Notes: generated by a model from the sequence alone, not told the origin. A DNA stretch of 64,000 nt from Cycas panzhihuaensis (GCA_023213395.1 CM041465.1:10664001-10728000), one strand, 5' to 3'; positions 1 to 10,250 are shown, counted from the stretch's first letter. A program made the numbers and translations.

Positions 1-730
1 AAACTTTGATGCCATAGATATAGGTATAAGTGATGCTAATGTGATTCTTGGGGATGCTTATATTTTGCTTGTAGAAGGTGTTGGTTCCATTTTACTTATA
101 AGAGGTAAGTTTAATGGTGTTTAGCATGTGCCTAAGATGAAGCTAAATCTTCTTTCTTCCTAGGAAATCTGTAAGTAATATATGAAAATTAAACTATATA
201 ATAATAGATGTATAATTAAGGATCCTAAGAAGAACTGTGCAAGATAACTTTTGGGTGTTTAAGAAATTTAGAGCCCAACATGATTCTTATGTTTTCGTCA
301 CTAGTGTTGATGATATGAGAAAGTTATAGAATGAGCATTTGGGTCATCTTAACTATAGAAGCATCAACCTAATAAATATATTGAAGATGATGGTAGGGTT
401 ATATTATGTCCAATGTTCAAAGGGTTTTTGTAAAAGATGCATGTATGGAAAGCACCAATATTATCTATTTTCTAGGGATATTGCATATAGAGCAAAGGAA
501 AAGTTACAACTTGTCTATACTAACTTGATGGGTCCTCTACTCAATCCTTCCATTTTAGATACTAGATTTATTCTTATGTTTGTAGATGATTTCAATAAAA
601 ATCATGGGTATTCCTTTTGAAGAACAAGTCTAATATGTTTGATAGACTTTGTGAAGGGAAAGCATATGTTGAAAATGAGTGTGATAAGAAAATATAGATT
701 TTAAGGAGTAATAATAGAAAGGAGTATGGT
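1..730 (+). pseudogene. Ty1/Copia pol fragment (protease to integrase)
   Basis: Remnant of a Copia polyprotein. Reading + strand frames gives the end of the protease region (ILGDAY, then HVPKMKLNLLS), the GAG-pre-integrase zinc-binding segment (GHLNYRSI, then CMYGKHQYYLF) and the start of the integrase core (MFVDDF, carrying the first catalytic Asp). A later stretch reads as the second integrase motif (NNRKEYG). Stops and frameshifts occur throughout. It closely resembles the same segment of the larger minus-strand Copia at 26.2-27.6 kb, so the two probably belong to one family. The left side runs off the window; the right side ends exactly where the LTR at 731 begins, which suggests that element inserted here. 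Confidence 0.85.
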
Positions 731-1039
731 TGTTGGGTGTAATACCCAATTACATAATTACCCTTATGTAATCTCTCTTTATATTATTTGTAATTTATAT
801 TAGAGGCTGTGGGCCACACAAAGATATATGCCACATCTAGATTGACCAATGAGGTTCTCTCACTAATGGTAAGAAGGTACTATAAGTATGTACGCTATCA
901 TTCTTTCTAATTTGAGTTTTAGCTAATTCTCCATATTTGGTGTTCATTTGTTATACATAGTTTATCTTATTTGTTCTTTATTATTATATCTTTAACTCAT
1001 CATTATTTTTTATATGTATTACATTTTCAATTTCTAACA
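731..1039 (+). repeat. 5' LTR of the 731-3607 element
   Basis: 309 bp beginning TGTTGGGTGTAAT and ending TTCTAACA (TG...CA). The first about 170 bp recur at 3438-3607 with scattered substitutions. A Met-tRNA primer site follows at once, which fixes the orientation. Confidence 0.85.
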
Positions 1040-1052
1040 TGGTATTAGAGCC
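1040..1052 (+). other. Primer binding site (initiator Met tRNA)
   Basis: TGGTATTAGAGCC differs by one C-to-T change from the usual plant retrotransposon primer site TGGTATCAGAGCC and sits directly after the LTR terminal CA. Confidence 0.85.
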
Positions 1053-1649
1053 TAGGATTGAATCCTTGAAGGCATTATTATAAAGTTTTATATATATTAT
1101 CCATTTCTTATATTTTAGAAGCCTTATTAATTTTTTTGTTATGCCTACTTTATGACCTAATCTTGAAAGGATCATTTCAAGTTATGTGAAGTAATCTTAT
1201 GCATATTTTCTATGGGATTATTATCAACATTTTGAGGATATTTATAGTTGTTTCAAAGCTTGTTTAAACTACTCAAGTGGATATTTTATATGCATATGGC
1301 ATTAAAATAATATTGCATGCAAGTTCTTCATAGTGAAGTCCACAGAAATTCCTTTGTGTAGATTCCAATTTCTATGTAACTATCTCATTTTAATGTCAGT
1401 AGATAGATTGCAACATGAATTATTGACAATAATTGAGAGAGTCCCTTCTTGATATCCAAAGGCCAAAAGTGACTCTATTTCAAAAGGATTTATAGATTTA
1501 TAAGTGAATAAAGGTCAAAAATAATTTTCTGCTCATATGTAATCTCCTTGTATTGTTACTGTATTAAAAAAATAAAAAAATTTATATTTATAGCCTTTAA
1601 TATTTAGCATATGCTTTTATGTATCAATTAAAAAAGAAAAAAAAGGAGT

Positions 1650-2345
1650 AGGTTGTCTATCAAGCATGGGTTGAGCATGCCTTCTGTCCACCACATGATG
1701 TCAAAGGATTTAGTAGAGAGATAGCCTCATTTAACATTGTACCTACATAAGAAATACCTACTTCTAATGCTACCCCATACTTAACATACAGGTTATATGA
1801 CTCTAACAGTAAAGATACTATACATAGTATCTGGTCAAGTTTAAAATATAAAATAAATCCAAGAGATAATATTGTAGTTCTCCTCATATCATCACTAACA
1901 TCTAATAAGCAAAGTGCAACTAGTAGTGGATGGCCTTATTATTAGTTATGCCCATTTATGTGGATGTTACTAAAGAGATGCAACTATATAGTTAGGTTAG
2001 GCAACCTACCAACCTTAGGCCCTCATATAATTAGTATATGAATCTCTTGATTATCTAAGTGGGCAATCTCATATGTAAGTTATGAAAGGTATCCATGTAC
2101 TTCTTTATATCAGATTTGATATATTTGAAGACCAAATATAATACAGGTTTACCCTCCTTATTTTTGTAATACTCAATATCCAACAAGTTGATAATGTGGC
2201 GATCCTCAAAGAGAATTTATAGAAAAGACTCTTCTCGAAGGGTAGTGGGAGGACTTTCTTCATCATCCTTCTAAATTTAAGTTTTCTTTAGAGTAATGAC
2301 CTACTATGTTATTTTGTATGTAGATTTATAAACCTATCCATACAT
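1650..2345 (-). pseudogene. CDKB-type cyclin-dependent kinase pseudogene inside LTR element
   Basis: The minus strand encodes a decayed but clear B-type CDK. In order: glycine-loop remnant (YG, stop, VYK at about 2342-2325), the VAIK-like lysine (VITLKKT), the hallmark PPTTLRE of the C-helix (2232-2252), then DRHIINLLDIEYYKNKEGK, VLYLVFKYIKSDIKKYMD (hinge and helix D) and IIKRFIY, stop, LYEG (helix E) to about 2020. The HRDLKP catalytic loop is not recognisable. A weaker second block at 1660-1790 has an ALEV remnant of APEV and a DIMWW remnant of DMW. PPTTLRE-type helices are typical of plant CDKB2. In life these kinases act at G2/M. Several stops prove it is dead. It is antisense to the surrounding LTR element. 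Confidence 0.85.
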
Positions 2346-3437
2346 TTTTTAGCATTTCTATTCTTGGTATGGATCAAGGAGCAACTCTGCAAGGCAATGG
2401 AAATGCCCAGATTTGACATAGGCATAGACCTGCAAATCTATGGCAACTCAAAAATACGGTTAAATCCTAAATATTTAGGGTTAACATGTTTCTTTGGCGT
2501 ATGTTTTTTTGGTTTAGTGGATTCTATTTTTTATGCAATGGGGTTAATATTTTTTTACATTTTTAAAATTAGATTTAAACATAACAAATATTTTTTTTGG
2601 ATATTCTTAGTCCCCTTTCTATTTATCACTTAGTCACATGAGGCTCCTATACGACCAACTCTTACCAACGAAAGGGACTTAACCCCTATTTTTCATCTTT
2701 TATAAAGTCTCTATCATATTTTTTATGATAACTTGAGCTAGGAGGCTCTTTTTCAGTCCTATTATTTGTGTTGGATTTGTAATAGAGAGATCTTTCTTTT
2801 GTTAGGCCACTTTATATTATTTGGAGTTATTTTTATGTAGAAAATTTAGTTCAAAGTTAAAAGTTTATATTTTGCTCCATTTTTTTCCAGCTTCTTTAGG
2901 CACATATATGTATTTTCAAGACTCCGTGATATGATGTACCCCAAATGGGGGAGATATCCATGTATTAAGGTCAAATGTTTTTACTCTAGAGAACCTATTT
3001 TGAGCTTTATTATATGAGAGAGAGTCATTCATGTAATATTTGAGTCACATATATCTTTTGAATCATGTATTGATAGTATTGTGGTTATTTTGCCTATAGA
3101 GTCATGATGTAAGCCCAAAGAGGCATGTTTTTAGCCCATGAGGCAATTTGAGGCTATCTAAATACTACTTGCATTCCCATATAAGTAAGGGGTGGGTCAC
3201 TTTTATAGCTACTCTTACTAGCACTAATTGATCCATGTACATAAAGGAACATACAAGTTAACCAGTGGTCATAATGATTAGTTACCCATATAGTTTAGTG
3301 GATGGTATTCTCTTTATATGGGTATCAGTAGCTCATTGTATTATTATAGCAACATTTGATCTAACTTTTATTTGAAGACTTGGGACCTATTATTTCATGT
3401 GATATTTCATTATGTAATTGACCATTATAGGGAGAAT

Positions 3438-3607
3438 TATTAGGTGTAATATCCAATTACATAATTACCCTTATGTAATCTCTCTCTATATTATTTTTAT
3501 TTTATATTAGAGGTTATGGGCTACATAGAGATGTGTGCCATCTCTAGATTGACTAATGAGATTCTCTTACTAATGGTGAGTATGTACTATAAGTATGTGG
3601 TGTCATC
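3438..3607 (+). repeat. 3' LTR (truncated) of the 731-3607 element
   Basis: Starts TATTAGGTGTAATAT, aligned to the TGTTGGGTGTAATAC start at 731, and runs parallel for about 170 bp before similarity stops at the junction with the next repeat. Confidence 0.8.
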
Positions 3608-3974
3608 TTGAGTGGACTTAAACTAGATATCTCTTAATCAATGGGGTGTTTCCTTTGTGTTAATTAGAACTAGGAGATATAAAGTTTAAGAAGACCTAAG
3701 TAACCATCTTTGTCTAACTCCTAAGAAGAAGTCTTCACCTAATTATGTTGTCAAATAAGTTATGGATCAAGAATGTGATGAAATGCTTATATGTAATAAG
3801 GGGGTGGTAGAATCCACTAACCTACACAACCGGGTGAAGGAGTTTTAGATTTGGAACTACTATGATAATATTTTCAATATCCTTCCTATGGACTCTTATC
3901 CATTGATCTTTCTAACCTTTTGAGTTTTATTGAGATAAAGTGAAGGGTTAAGCAAATGGAAGAATTTGCTTCCT

Positions 3975-3985
3975 TTATATATATA

Positions 3986-4018
<33 letters not shown>
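3975..4018. repeat. (TA)n microsatellite
   Basis: About 44 bp of nearly uninterrupted TA dinucleotides with one internal C. Confidence 0.95.
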
Positions 4019-4021
<3 letters not shown>

Positions 4022-5479
4022 GTTTAACAAAATAAAATAAGTTAAACCAAGGCAATCTATGAAGCAAAAACACCTATTCTACCTTTAACCAACATGCAAG
4101 GAAGAATTAGAAGTAGATATATGCAATATATTTTTTATTTTATTTTTTTACCTTAAATATGAAGGATGCTAATATGACTATGAAACTATTCTTTTAAATG
4201 TTATATACACTCTTGACTATGAAATTAAAAAGATATTATCAAGAGATGCAACCTACTATGCAATTATTTTATTCAAACCTTCAAAGAATTTTGATAACAT
4301 GTAATGCTATTTAAAAGATTTTATTTTCCATGCGTATAATCTCTTCTTTGAATGAATGATCTATGATGCCAAAAAAGAGACTTCAAAGACATGTTATTGT
4401 TGTTAAAGATGAATTTCTAGACTTTTTAAAGTTATATGCAAACAACAAAATTCAATAACAATCCTCATACAAGATACTAGCTACACAACTTTGAATATTT
4501 TATCTCAATTAGAGAAAGAAAGACTCTAAAAGGATCCTTGAATCTCCAATAATCTAAAATATCAAGCATGGAATTTCTATACAACACTTTAAATTCTCTT
4601 TTCAAGGAAAAGAAAGTAATCTTAAAAGGGAAATCAAGCAAATAATAAAACTATGGAATCAAGACTTCTTTCGTAATGCATAAATCTACCTTAGAATAAC
4701 TCTGTTCTTTCAATTGATCAATAATTTCCAACTTTTCCTATAAAACAAGTAAAGGAAGAGAAGCAACAAGTAATAAGGGCTAAACCATAGCCAAACAAAA
4801 CTAAAAGATATGGAAAACTGCTTGAAATATAGATTGTTGTACAAGAATAGGAAGAGGTAGCTATATGAATGGTGGATAGATGACGATGCCCCACCTTAAT
4901 ATATACCTTATAAACACCATAAAGGACTGGTGTTTTAAGGAGTATTTCAAGCCAAAAATGTATATAAGATTACCGCAATAACTAGCCAAAAGAAAGAGTA
5001 AGTTTAGAGCAAAGGACAACCTTCAAAAAATAGTGAAGTGAGCAAAAATCACATAGGAAAGACCTTAACAATTTAGTAGAACTATGAGGCTGAAAACTTT
5101 AAATGAAAACCATAAAAATTAAAGATTAGACCATTAATATTCAAACACCAGTGAAACAACAAGTCACAACATCAAATTCTTCTCTTGATTTCACCCATAA
5201 GCAATACCAAAATTGATCTCGAAGCCACAATAGTAATAGTCTTAAAAAAATCTCTAAAAATTACTAAAAATCCACCACAAACTTTAACAAAACCACTCTA
5301 ACTCATAATAATGAATCACAAAACTCTATTAAGAATTCTTGGATGTCAAAAAGATAAGATTCCATTAAATTTGGGTGGCAATATGTAGAAATCTAGTGTG
5401 TTGGCTGAATTTTACATGCATGACAATAAAAAACAGACTGGTTGCATTTTTGGACCTACTAAAAATATGACTTTATTTT

Positions 5480-5503
5480 AAAAATGTGATCGGTCACATT
5501 TTT
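5480..5503. repeat. Perfect 10-bp-arm palindrome in repeat copy A
   Basis: AAAAATGTGA and TCACATTTTT flank a TCGG loop. The inverted copy B keeps the hairpin with one mismatch at 31541-31563, and related AAAATGTGA/TCACATTTTT motifs lie nearby and at 12090-12160. Confidence 0.8.
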
Positions 5504-5589
5504 GCTAGCACCAAAAATGTGATGAATGTGGAAGTAAAAGTTAACTCATCAAAAAGTTAAAAATTGATTTTGAAATATAAATTTAAGTA

Positions 5590-5594
5590 TAAAT
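5590..5594. repeat. Target site duplication TAAAT (left)
   Basis: TAAAT directly before the LTR at 5595 is repeated at 10246-10250 directly after the other LTR. Confidence 0.9.
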
Positions 5595-5949
5595 TGAAAA
5601 GAACATAGAAAGCATTCATCAACAAACACCCATCAATATGAATGGACAAGGACCACAACGAATTAACATCAATTGATTACATCGGAACACCAACTATGCC
5701 ATGGACTCTATATGAGTCTCCATGATAACTTGTGTATTTCATATACCACCACAACCACTTTTATATACTAAGTGGGTGGGAGATCACACTATAAATCTAA
5801 TGCATGTGGGACTATTACCTTTACTCTAACTAATGACATTACACTACTAATTTCACCAATAATGTTATAATGACAATTGACTCTTACCCTCTAATACTTG
5901 AGACTATTAACCCTAAGACTCACACAACATTAAATATTATATTCTAACA
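5595..5949 (-). repeat. 3' LTR of the 5595-10245 element
   Basis: 355 bp with TG...CA ends, matching 9888-10245 base for base apart from about two dozen substitutions and a 3-bp indel. An identical internal block around 5720-5800 contains CCACCACAACCACTTTTATA, whose complement supplies a TATA-like TATAAAAG in the element's sense. Confidence 0.92.
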
Positions 5950-5960
5950 CCTCCCCTTAA
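5950..5960 (-). other. Polypurine tract
   Basis: On the minus strand TTAAGGGGAGG lies immediately before the TGTTAGAAT start of the 3' LTR. Confidence 0.85.
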
Positions 5961-6236
5961 TGTTTAATGTTTGAACTAAGGATACTTTGGCATGACTGAC
6001 ACATATTAACATAGGACTTAACTTGAAACTAAAGACAACATGACAAAATGGACATAGAACTTGACTCTAAAATGTTATTTAAACTTTCATCTCCTGAGCT
6101 TTGGAATTTTTCTAAAGATGATGTTTTGAACTTCATCATCATTCAATATATTACAAAACATATATGCTTTATTTGCTATATTGCCACATGATTCATGTTT
6201 GATGGATCTTCCTGTGTGCTCCTAGTGAAGGTGTGG

Positions 6237-6782
6237 TCATCCTGGAATAAGTATGAAATAGATTGACTTTTCTTTATCCATTTCTAAGTCTACTAAGATG
6301 ATTGATTTCTCAATCCATTGATCACCTCCTTGAAATGAAATAAGCAATAATGATATATTTCCAAATTTTCCTTGAACAAGATACTTTGTTCCTTTCATGT
6401 TATCCAGGAAATTTGTAGTGCCAAAAGTGATGAGAGTCTTTATTATGGTCATATGCACATATTTCCCCATTGCTTCTATACAAATGTGAAATATTAACTT
6501 GATATGGTTGAGCTTCAAGACCAAGTATCCTACCCAAAACATGTAGCAATCTTGATGCACAAGATTTTGATTATAAGATATTCTTCTCATGTTCCTTCTT
6601 TCTAATGTCCTTGTAGGGTATGCTACCATAATTTGAATCCTCTCAAAGATAAACATAGAAGATTTGGTTGAATTGAGTGCACTAATGCATAGTCTCCAAT
6701 AAGTGCATATTAATGTGTATCCTATCATCATTTGAATCTTAGATACATATCGATCAGTACAAACCAGGATGATATTGCCCAT
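6237..6782 (-). CDS. Unidentified 181-codon ORF in the non-autonomous element
   Basis: The longest uninterrupted frame in this element, between gag remains and the polypurine tract. It starts MGNIILVCTD and ends YFILIPG. I see no RT, integrase, protease or zinc-knuckle motif. Composition is rich in I, L, M and Y with no clear membrane segment or repeat. It sits where pol would normally lie, so it could be a frameshifted pol remnant, host-derived sequence or a chance ORF. No function is proposed. Confidence 0.3.
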   Translation of the reverse strand: MGNIILVCTDRYVSKIQMMIGYTLICTYWRLCISALNSTKSSMFIFERIQIMVAYPTRTLERRNMRRISYNQNLVHQDCYMFWVGYLVLKLNHIKLIFHICIEAMGKYVHMTIIKTLITFGTTNFLDNMKGTKYLVQGKFGNISLLLISFQGGDQWIEKSIILVDLEMDKEKSIYFILIPG

Positions 6783-6830
6783 GCTTTTTATTAAGTGACT
6801 TGTGGCTTCATTAAGTATTACCTGTAGAAA

Positions 6831-7421
6831 CTAAGGTTCAAGTTCTTTAAGTTCCACTCTACTATCATTCCTAAATATGGGCTTTCCTACAATCCTAATG
6901 AGGCTCATATTATTTAATAGATTCATATCTTCATTGTCTTCATTAGATTTCAACTTTTCATTTGTTAAATCTTTAGGTGGATTGGCCTTACCAGAATCAG
7001 TTTGTCTATTACCTTTACTTTTCAACTTCTTCCTTTGATTCTTTGTCCTTTTCATCCTCTGCTGCACTTTTTCTAGTCCTTTTTCATTCACTTCTATCAA
7101 CAGTTTCAAGGCGTCCTCAGTTGAGTCAGTATTTTCCAGAACCTAGACAATGAAGTGGTAGGAAGAAGGAAGGTTACCCTTATCAAGGGTTATAAGTATT
7201 ACGTCAATGACAATTCTATTTTTCTTTTCAAAGGTTTCCTCCCCTTCTCCATGAGCCATTTCAGTACCCATAACTGTTTTACAAAGTTGCTTTAGTACAA
7301 ATATGCTCTCCATCTTGATTCTTAAAAAATAAAAATTAGTTCCAATATATTTGGGCAAAGGAAAAGGGAGATCTGATAACCAACATTTATTTTTTTTCAG
7401 GCACAAAAGTGATAATGTCAC
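6831..7421 (-). pseudogene. Copia-type gag remnant
   Basis: The minus strand starts with a typical Copia gag opening (FPLPKYIG, then RIKMESIFVLKQL), followed by EKKNRIVIDVILITLDKGN and LPSSYHFIV. The same sentence recurs in the gag at 33.5-33.8 kb (EKKDRKAFIMILVALNKVN, then LPSAYHFVI), so both belong to one family. A stop follows, then a basic, charged tail (KVQQRMKRTKNQRKKLKSKG) of unclear origin at 6831-7109. Gag normally forms the particle that packages element RNA. The usual CCHC zinc knuckle is not visible. Confidence 0.7.
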
Positions 7422-7739
7422 TTAACTCCATGAGAGTCAATCATAGCTATAACTCTCAAAATTTATTTACAATATTTTATCAACTTATAATGCTTCATTT
7501 TTGGAGCATTCAGCAATAGTAGTTCAAGTACCTTATCAGTTAGCAGTAACTTGTTTATTCATTTGTTCTCTACCACTGTTCATAGATTACAAAAATTTTT
7601 CCTTCGCTTTGAATTTGTATTGCATGGCATAAATCTTCTCAATAGTTCCTTTTTTTGTAAAGCATGTGCTTCTTCTAGGATTGATGACGCTTTGATCTTG
7701 TCTTACCAAAAGTATTACACCCCGCTTGGATCTATTTTT

Positions 7740-8795
7740 CTTAGCATTTACCATCACATCACAATACTGCAGATTTGCTATAAGGTCAACAAAAGTTATG
7801 AATATGCAATCTGAGTGTCAACTACATTGTGTGGCTTGATCCCATACTGGAAGTACAATGCCTCACTGTAACGCTTGCAATTATGAGCAACTTTGGTGAC
7901 GTGAATAGATTCAAGAGCTTATTTGTAGGCCTTCGCAATCAAAACCAGTCACCAATTGCCTGTTAGGGGAAGGGTTGAGAAATGCACATAGAAACAATAA
8001 TGTCTCTGTGACAATGTGTATAAGCACATGTGTCAAATAAACCTTTGATCATTGGCAATAGCAAGTCACCATATAGAATCCTTGTCTAATCTTTCTAACA
8101 TTATATGATGGATGTGAAGAAGAAAAAACACATCATCAATGATTGCCTTTTTATCATATTGGTCAAGGGTCTGCATGTCCAAAATTCTAGATCCTTACTA
8201 AGCAGAGTTGGAACTTCCTTCTTCTCAATATATGACACACTTACGGCTATTGTCTTAAATCATCTCAATTATTGTTGAAGAAGATCTCAATTCCTCTATT
8301 ATAGGGTTTATCTCTTGGATAAGATGGGCGCTCTCCTCTTTCATGAGCCGTGTCTGTAGCCTATGTTCTGGCAGGTCTTCAGGAGCAAAGAACTATGTGG
8401 TGCAATGGACTGTGTTGCAGTTTAACACTAGTTCAGTCACACCTTTTATTATTAAGTGTGGTGCAACATTAAATTCTGACCTTATAGTGAAAGAACATGT
8501 TAAAGCTTAGGATAACGTTGGCAAGGCAATTGTTACAATTATTCCCAAGCCATCAGTGTTAACAAATTTGAACCTCTAGTGTTCCAATTCCAATGTTAGT
8601 GCTAGCTTGGTATCAGGGATAGATATTCGATGGATAATTTCTAAGTATTCATCTAATTCTCTGCCGTGGGAATCAACCAGTGAGGCGCCATTAGGGATTC
8701 CTTTTATCTCTGTCTACCTGTGCCCTGCAGGATGATCTTCCAAGAAAGATTTCACCTTTGCAACTTCCTTTGTCAGTATTCATTCCAAGGTATAC
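7740..8795 (-). pseudogene. Captured host 3'-5' exonuclease (DEDD/EXD-type) gene fragments
   Basis: Minus-strand frames give segments that match plant 3'-5' exonuclease-domain proteins: ALESIHVTKVAHNCKRYSEA, LYFQYGIKPHNVVDTQIAY (about 7935-7800), FVDLIANLQYC (about 7795-7745), and YIEKKEVPTLLSKDLEFWTC, RPLTNM, then DDVFFLLHIHHIMLERL (about 8257-8060). In the family the VAHDCKR and HNVVDTQ segments hold the second conserved Asp of the exonuclease core and precede the FWTYRP and DDVRFLL segments; here those blocks are in the opposite order though on one strand. Upstream, 8795-8260 stays nearly open in one frame for about 180 codons with a handful of stops; I do not recognise that part. Stops make it non-functional. 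It lies between primer site and gag. Confidence 0.8.
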
Positions 8796-8860
8796 ATTCA
8801 ACAGACTCGAACCTGCGTTCTCATATGCATTTAACAAACTCGAACCCACGTTCTCATCAA
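8786..8860. repeat. Short tandem duplication, unit about 31 bp
   Basis: AACAGACTCGAACCTGCGTT and AACAAACTCGAACCCACGTT, each followed by CTCAT, are adjacent near-copies inside the captured region. Confidence 0.7.
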
Positions 8861-9403
8861 TCAAACTACTTCTATGTTTTGATGGAGTCATACTTTGATA
8901 TCTTCGATTCTCAGTGCCTGCATCTACGTGTCCCAGTTTTTACATTATTTGATTTATAAGCTGTGACCTACCTCTAGTCGTGACAACCGCATAAACGAAT
9001 GGCTCGATAATGGTGTATTCATTTCCTAATTGCCATGCCGTGCATGCAAGTCTATGGGACTTTGAATGCTGTGTGATGGTTGTTGTATGTTAGAATCAGA
9101 TATGGCTTCTATCTACTTGGTTCTTTTTCTGCTATAGACTGGGGATCTACATAACCCTTGGCTCACACGTCTTTCTCCTTCAATTTGTGGGTCTCTCGAA
9201 TGCTCAAGTCGCCTCACGCCCAGTCTTACGGTGAAAAATTACTGCCACAAACATAGATGGACAACAGACTCTTTGGATGACTTATCAACACTTTCTTTAT
9301 AACTTAGATTTTGCAATTGGTATCTCATCCTTATCATTGACTGTGTTGGATGCTCACATGCCCATGCTATGTTTCTGGTCTATGTTTATGCATACATGCC
9401 TAT

Positions 9404-9610
9404 TTATGGTTGTTCACAGAATTTAGAGTGAGGGATATATTCCTCTATAAGATAACCTAGTAATTGATGCTGAATTAGACTTGTCATATGCTTCATATGG
9501 GTTTTGAAGCCCTCTTCTTCAATTGGCAACCAAACTTCTATTGGCATGTTATAATTTACACACAATAGCCATAGCACAGTTTCAATGAACAGCATCAAAA
9601 CATTAATCAC
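9404..9610 (-). other. Unidentified 68-codon ORF in captured region
   Basis: Open frame starting MINVLMLFIETVLWLLC, with a central part IEEEGFKTHMKHMTSLIQHQ that looks protein-like. It lies between the KH-like block and the exonuclease blocks, so it may be another exon or intron of the same captured gene. No family recognised. The rest of 8860-9740 shows nothing I can name. Confidence 0.25.
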
Positions 9611-9747
9611 TTAGACAACTTGCTTTAATTTCCACCACCCAATTTCTTCACCTTATGACAATTATCATATATTACTTCAAACTTCTTCAAGGGACAAACC
9701 CTAGTACATGATTTCTTTACACAATAAGTTTATAAGAGCAAAGTTAC

Positions 9748-9875
9748 CTGGCAGAATTCTGTCTTGCATTACCGCAATATACACCTTGCAATATTGATGA
9801 CTTTACCTTCCCAATTCGAAAGGCTACCTTCTTCCTTGACTCAAGCTTGGTAACCAGCACCTCAACACACAACCT
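9748..9875 (-). pseudogene. KH-domain-like exon fragment of captured gene
   Basis: Right after the primer site the minus strand reads open for about 42 codons: EVLVTKLESRKKVAFRIGKV then KSSILQGVYCGNA. The IGK..SSIL core resembles the KH RNA-binding signature (IGxxGxxI with a following hydrophobic residue). Some plant proteins join a 3'-5' exonuclease domain with a KH domain, so this may come from the same host gene as the blocks at 7.7-8.3 kb. The frame ends in CCAG followed by GTAAC, a plausible intact splice donor at 9747, hinting at capture from DNA or unspliced RNA. Confidence 0.45.
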
Positions 9876-9887
9876 GCTTTGATACCA
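9876..9887 (-). other. Primer binding site (initiator Met tRNA)
   Basis: Minus strand TGGTATCAAAGC directly follows the 5' LTR end (CA at 9889-9888). It is the standard Met-tRNA site with G-to-A at one position. Confidence 0.88.
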
Positions 9888-10245
9888 TGAAAAGAACAAC
9901 ATAGAAAGCATTTATCAACAAACACCCATCAATTTGAATGGACAAGGACCATAATTAATTAACATCAACTGATTACATCAAAACACCAACTATACCAGGG
10001 ACTCTATATGAGTCTCCATGATAACTTGTGTATTTCATATACCACCACAACCACTTTTATATACTAAGTGGGTGGGAGATCACACTATAGATCTAATGCA
10101 TGTGGGACTATTACCTTTACTCTAACTAATGACATTACACTACTGATTTCACTAATAATATTATCATGACAATTAACTCTTGCACTCTAATACTTGAGAC
10201 TATTGACCCTAGGACTCAAACAACATTAAATATTATATTCTAACA
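9888..10245 (-). repeat. 5' LTR of the 5595-10245 element
   Basis: 358 bp, minus strand TGTTAGAATATAAT...TTTTCA, matching 5595-5949. Confidence 0.92.
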
Positions 10246-10250
10246 TAAAT
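10246..10250. repeat. Target site duplication TAAAT (right)
   Basis: Identical to 5590-5594. Confidence 0.9.

Larger units (their letters stand above)
731..3607 (+). mobile_element. Small non-autonomous LTR retrotransposon with captured kinase sequence
   Basis: Two direct LTR copies (731-1039 and 3438-3607) flank about 2.4 kb with no recognisable gag or pol. The primer binding site follows the 5' LTR directly, and a purine-rich stretch (3429-3436) precedes the 3' LTR. The 3' LTR is truncated near 3607, so no target duplication can be tested. The interior holds a CDKB-type kinase pseudogene on the opposite strand. The rest (1053-1640 and 2346-3437) shows no gene I recognise; an 89-codon hydrophobic ORF at 2364-2633 is probably chance. 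Size and lack of pol fit a TRIM/LARD-like element that depends on other elements for movement. Confidence 0.75.
3608..5594 (+). repeat. Anonymous large repeat, copy A (left part)
   Basis: From about 3611 this stretch matches, in inverted orientation and colinear order, 36430-35100 and then 32340-31500. Landmarks: ACTAGATATCTCTT at about 3623 against 36360; the run ending GGAAGGATATTGAAAATATT; and a long match around 4740-4930 against 32100-32300. Copy A continues at 10246 after the inserted LTR element. No coding domain is recognised. It is probably an LTR plus leader of an unidentified element. A TA dinucleotide tract lies at 3975-4018. Confidence 0.75.
5595..10245 (-). mobile_element. Non-autonomous Copia-like LTR retrotransposon with captured host gene
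   Basis: A complete 4,651-bp insertion on the minus strand. LTRs of 355 and 358 bp (roughly 94% alike by eye) are flanked by a perfect TAAAT duplication. On the minus strand the order is 5' LTR (10245-9888), Met-tRNA primer site (9887-9876), host-gene sequence (about 9870-7500), Copia-type gag (7421-6831), an unidentified ORF (6782-6237), polypurine tract (5960-5950) and 3' LTR (5949-5595). No protease, integrase or RT is present, so it needed enzymes from a partner. It interrupts the anonymous repeat; the inverted copy near 31460 lacks it and so serves as an empty site. Confidence 0.9.

Noticed and set aside
1053-1640. Search for gag remains in the small LTR element at 731-3607
   Set aside because: Both strands read in all frames gave no gag or zinc-knuckle motif.
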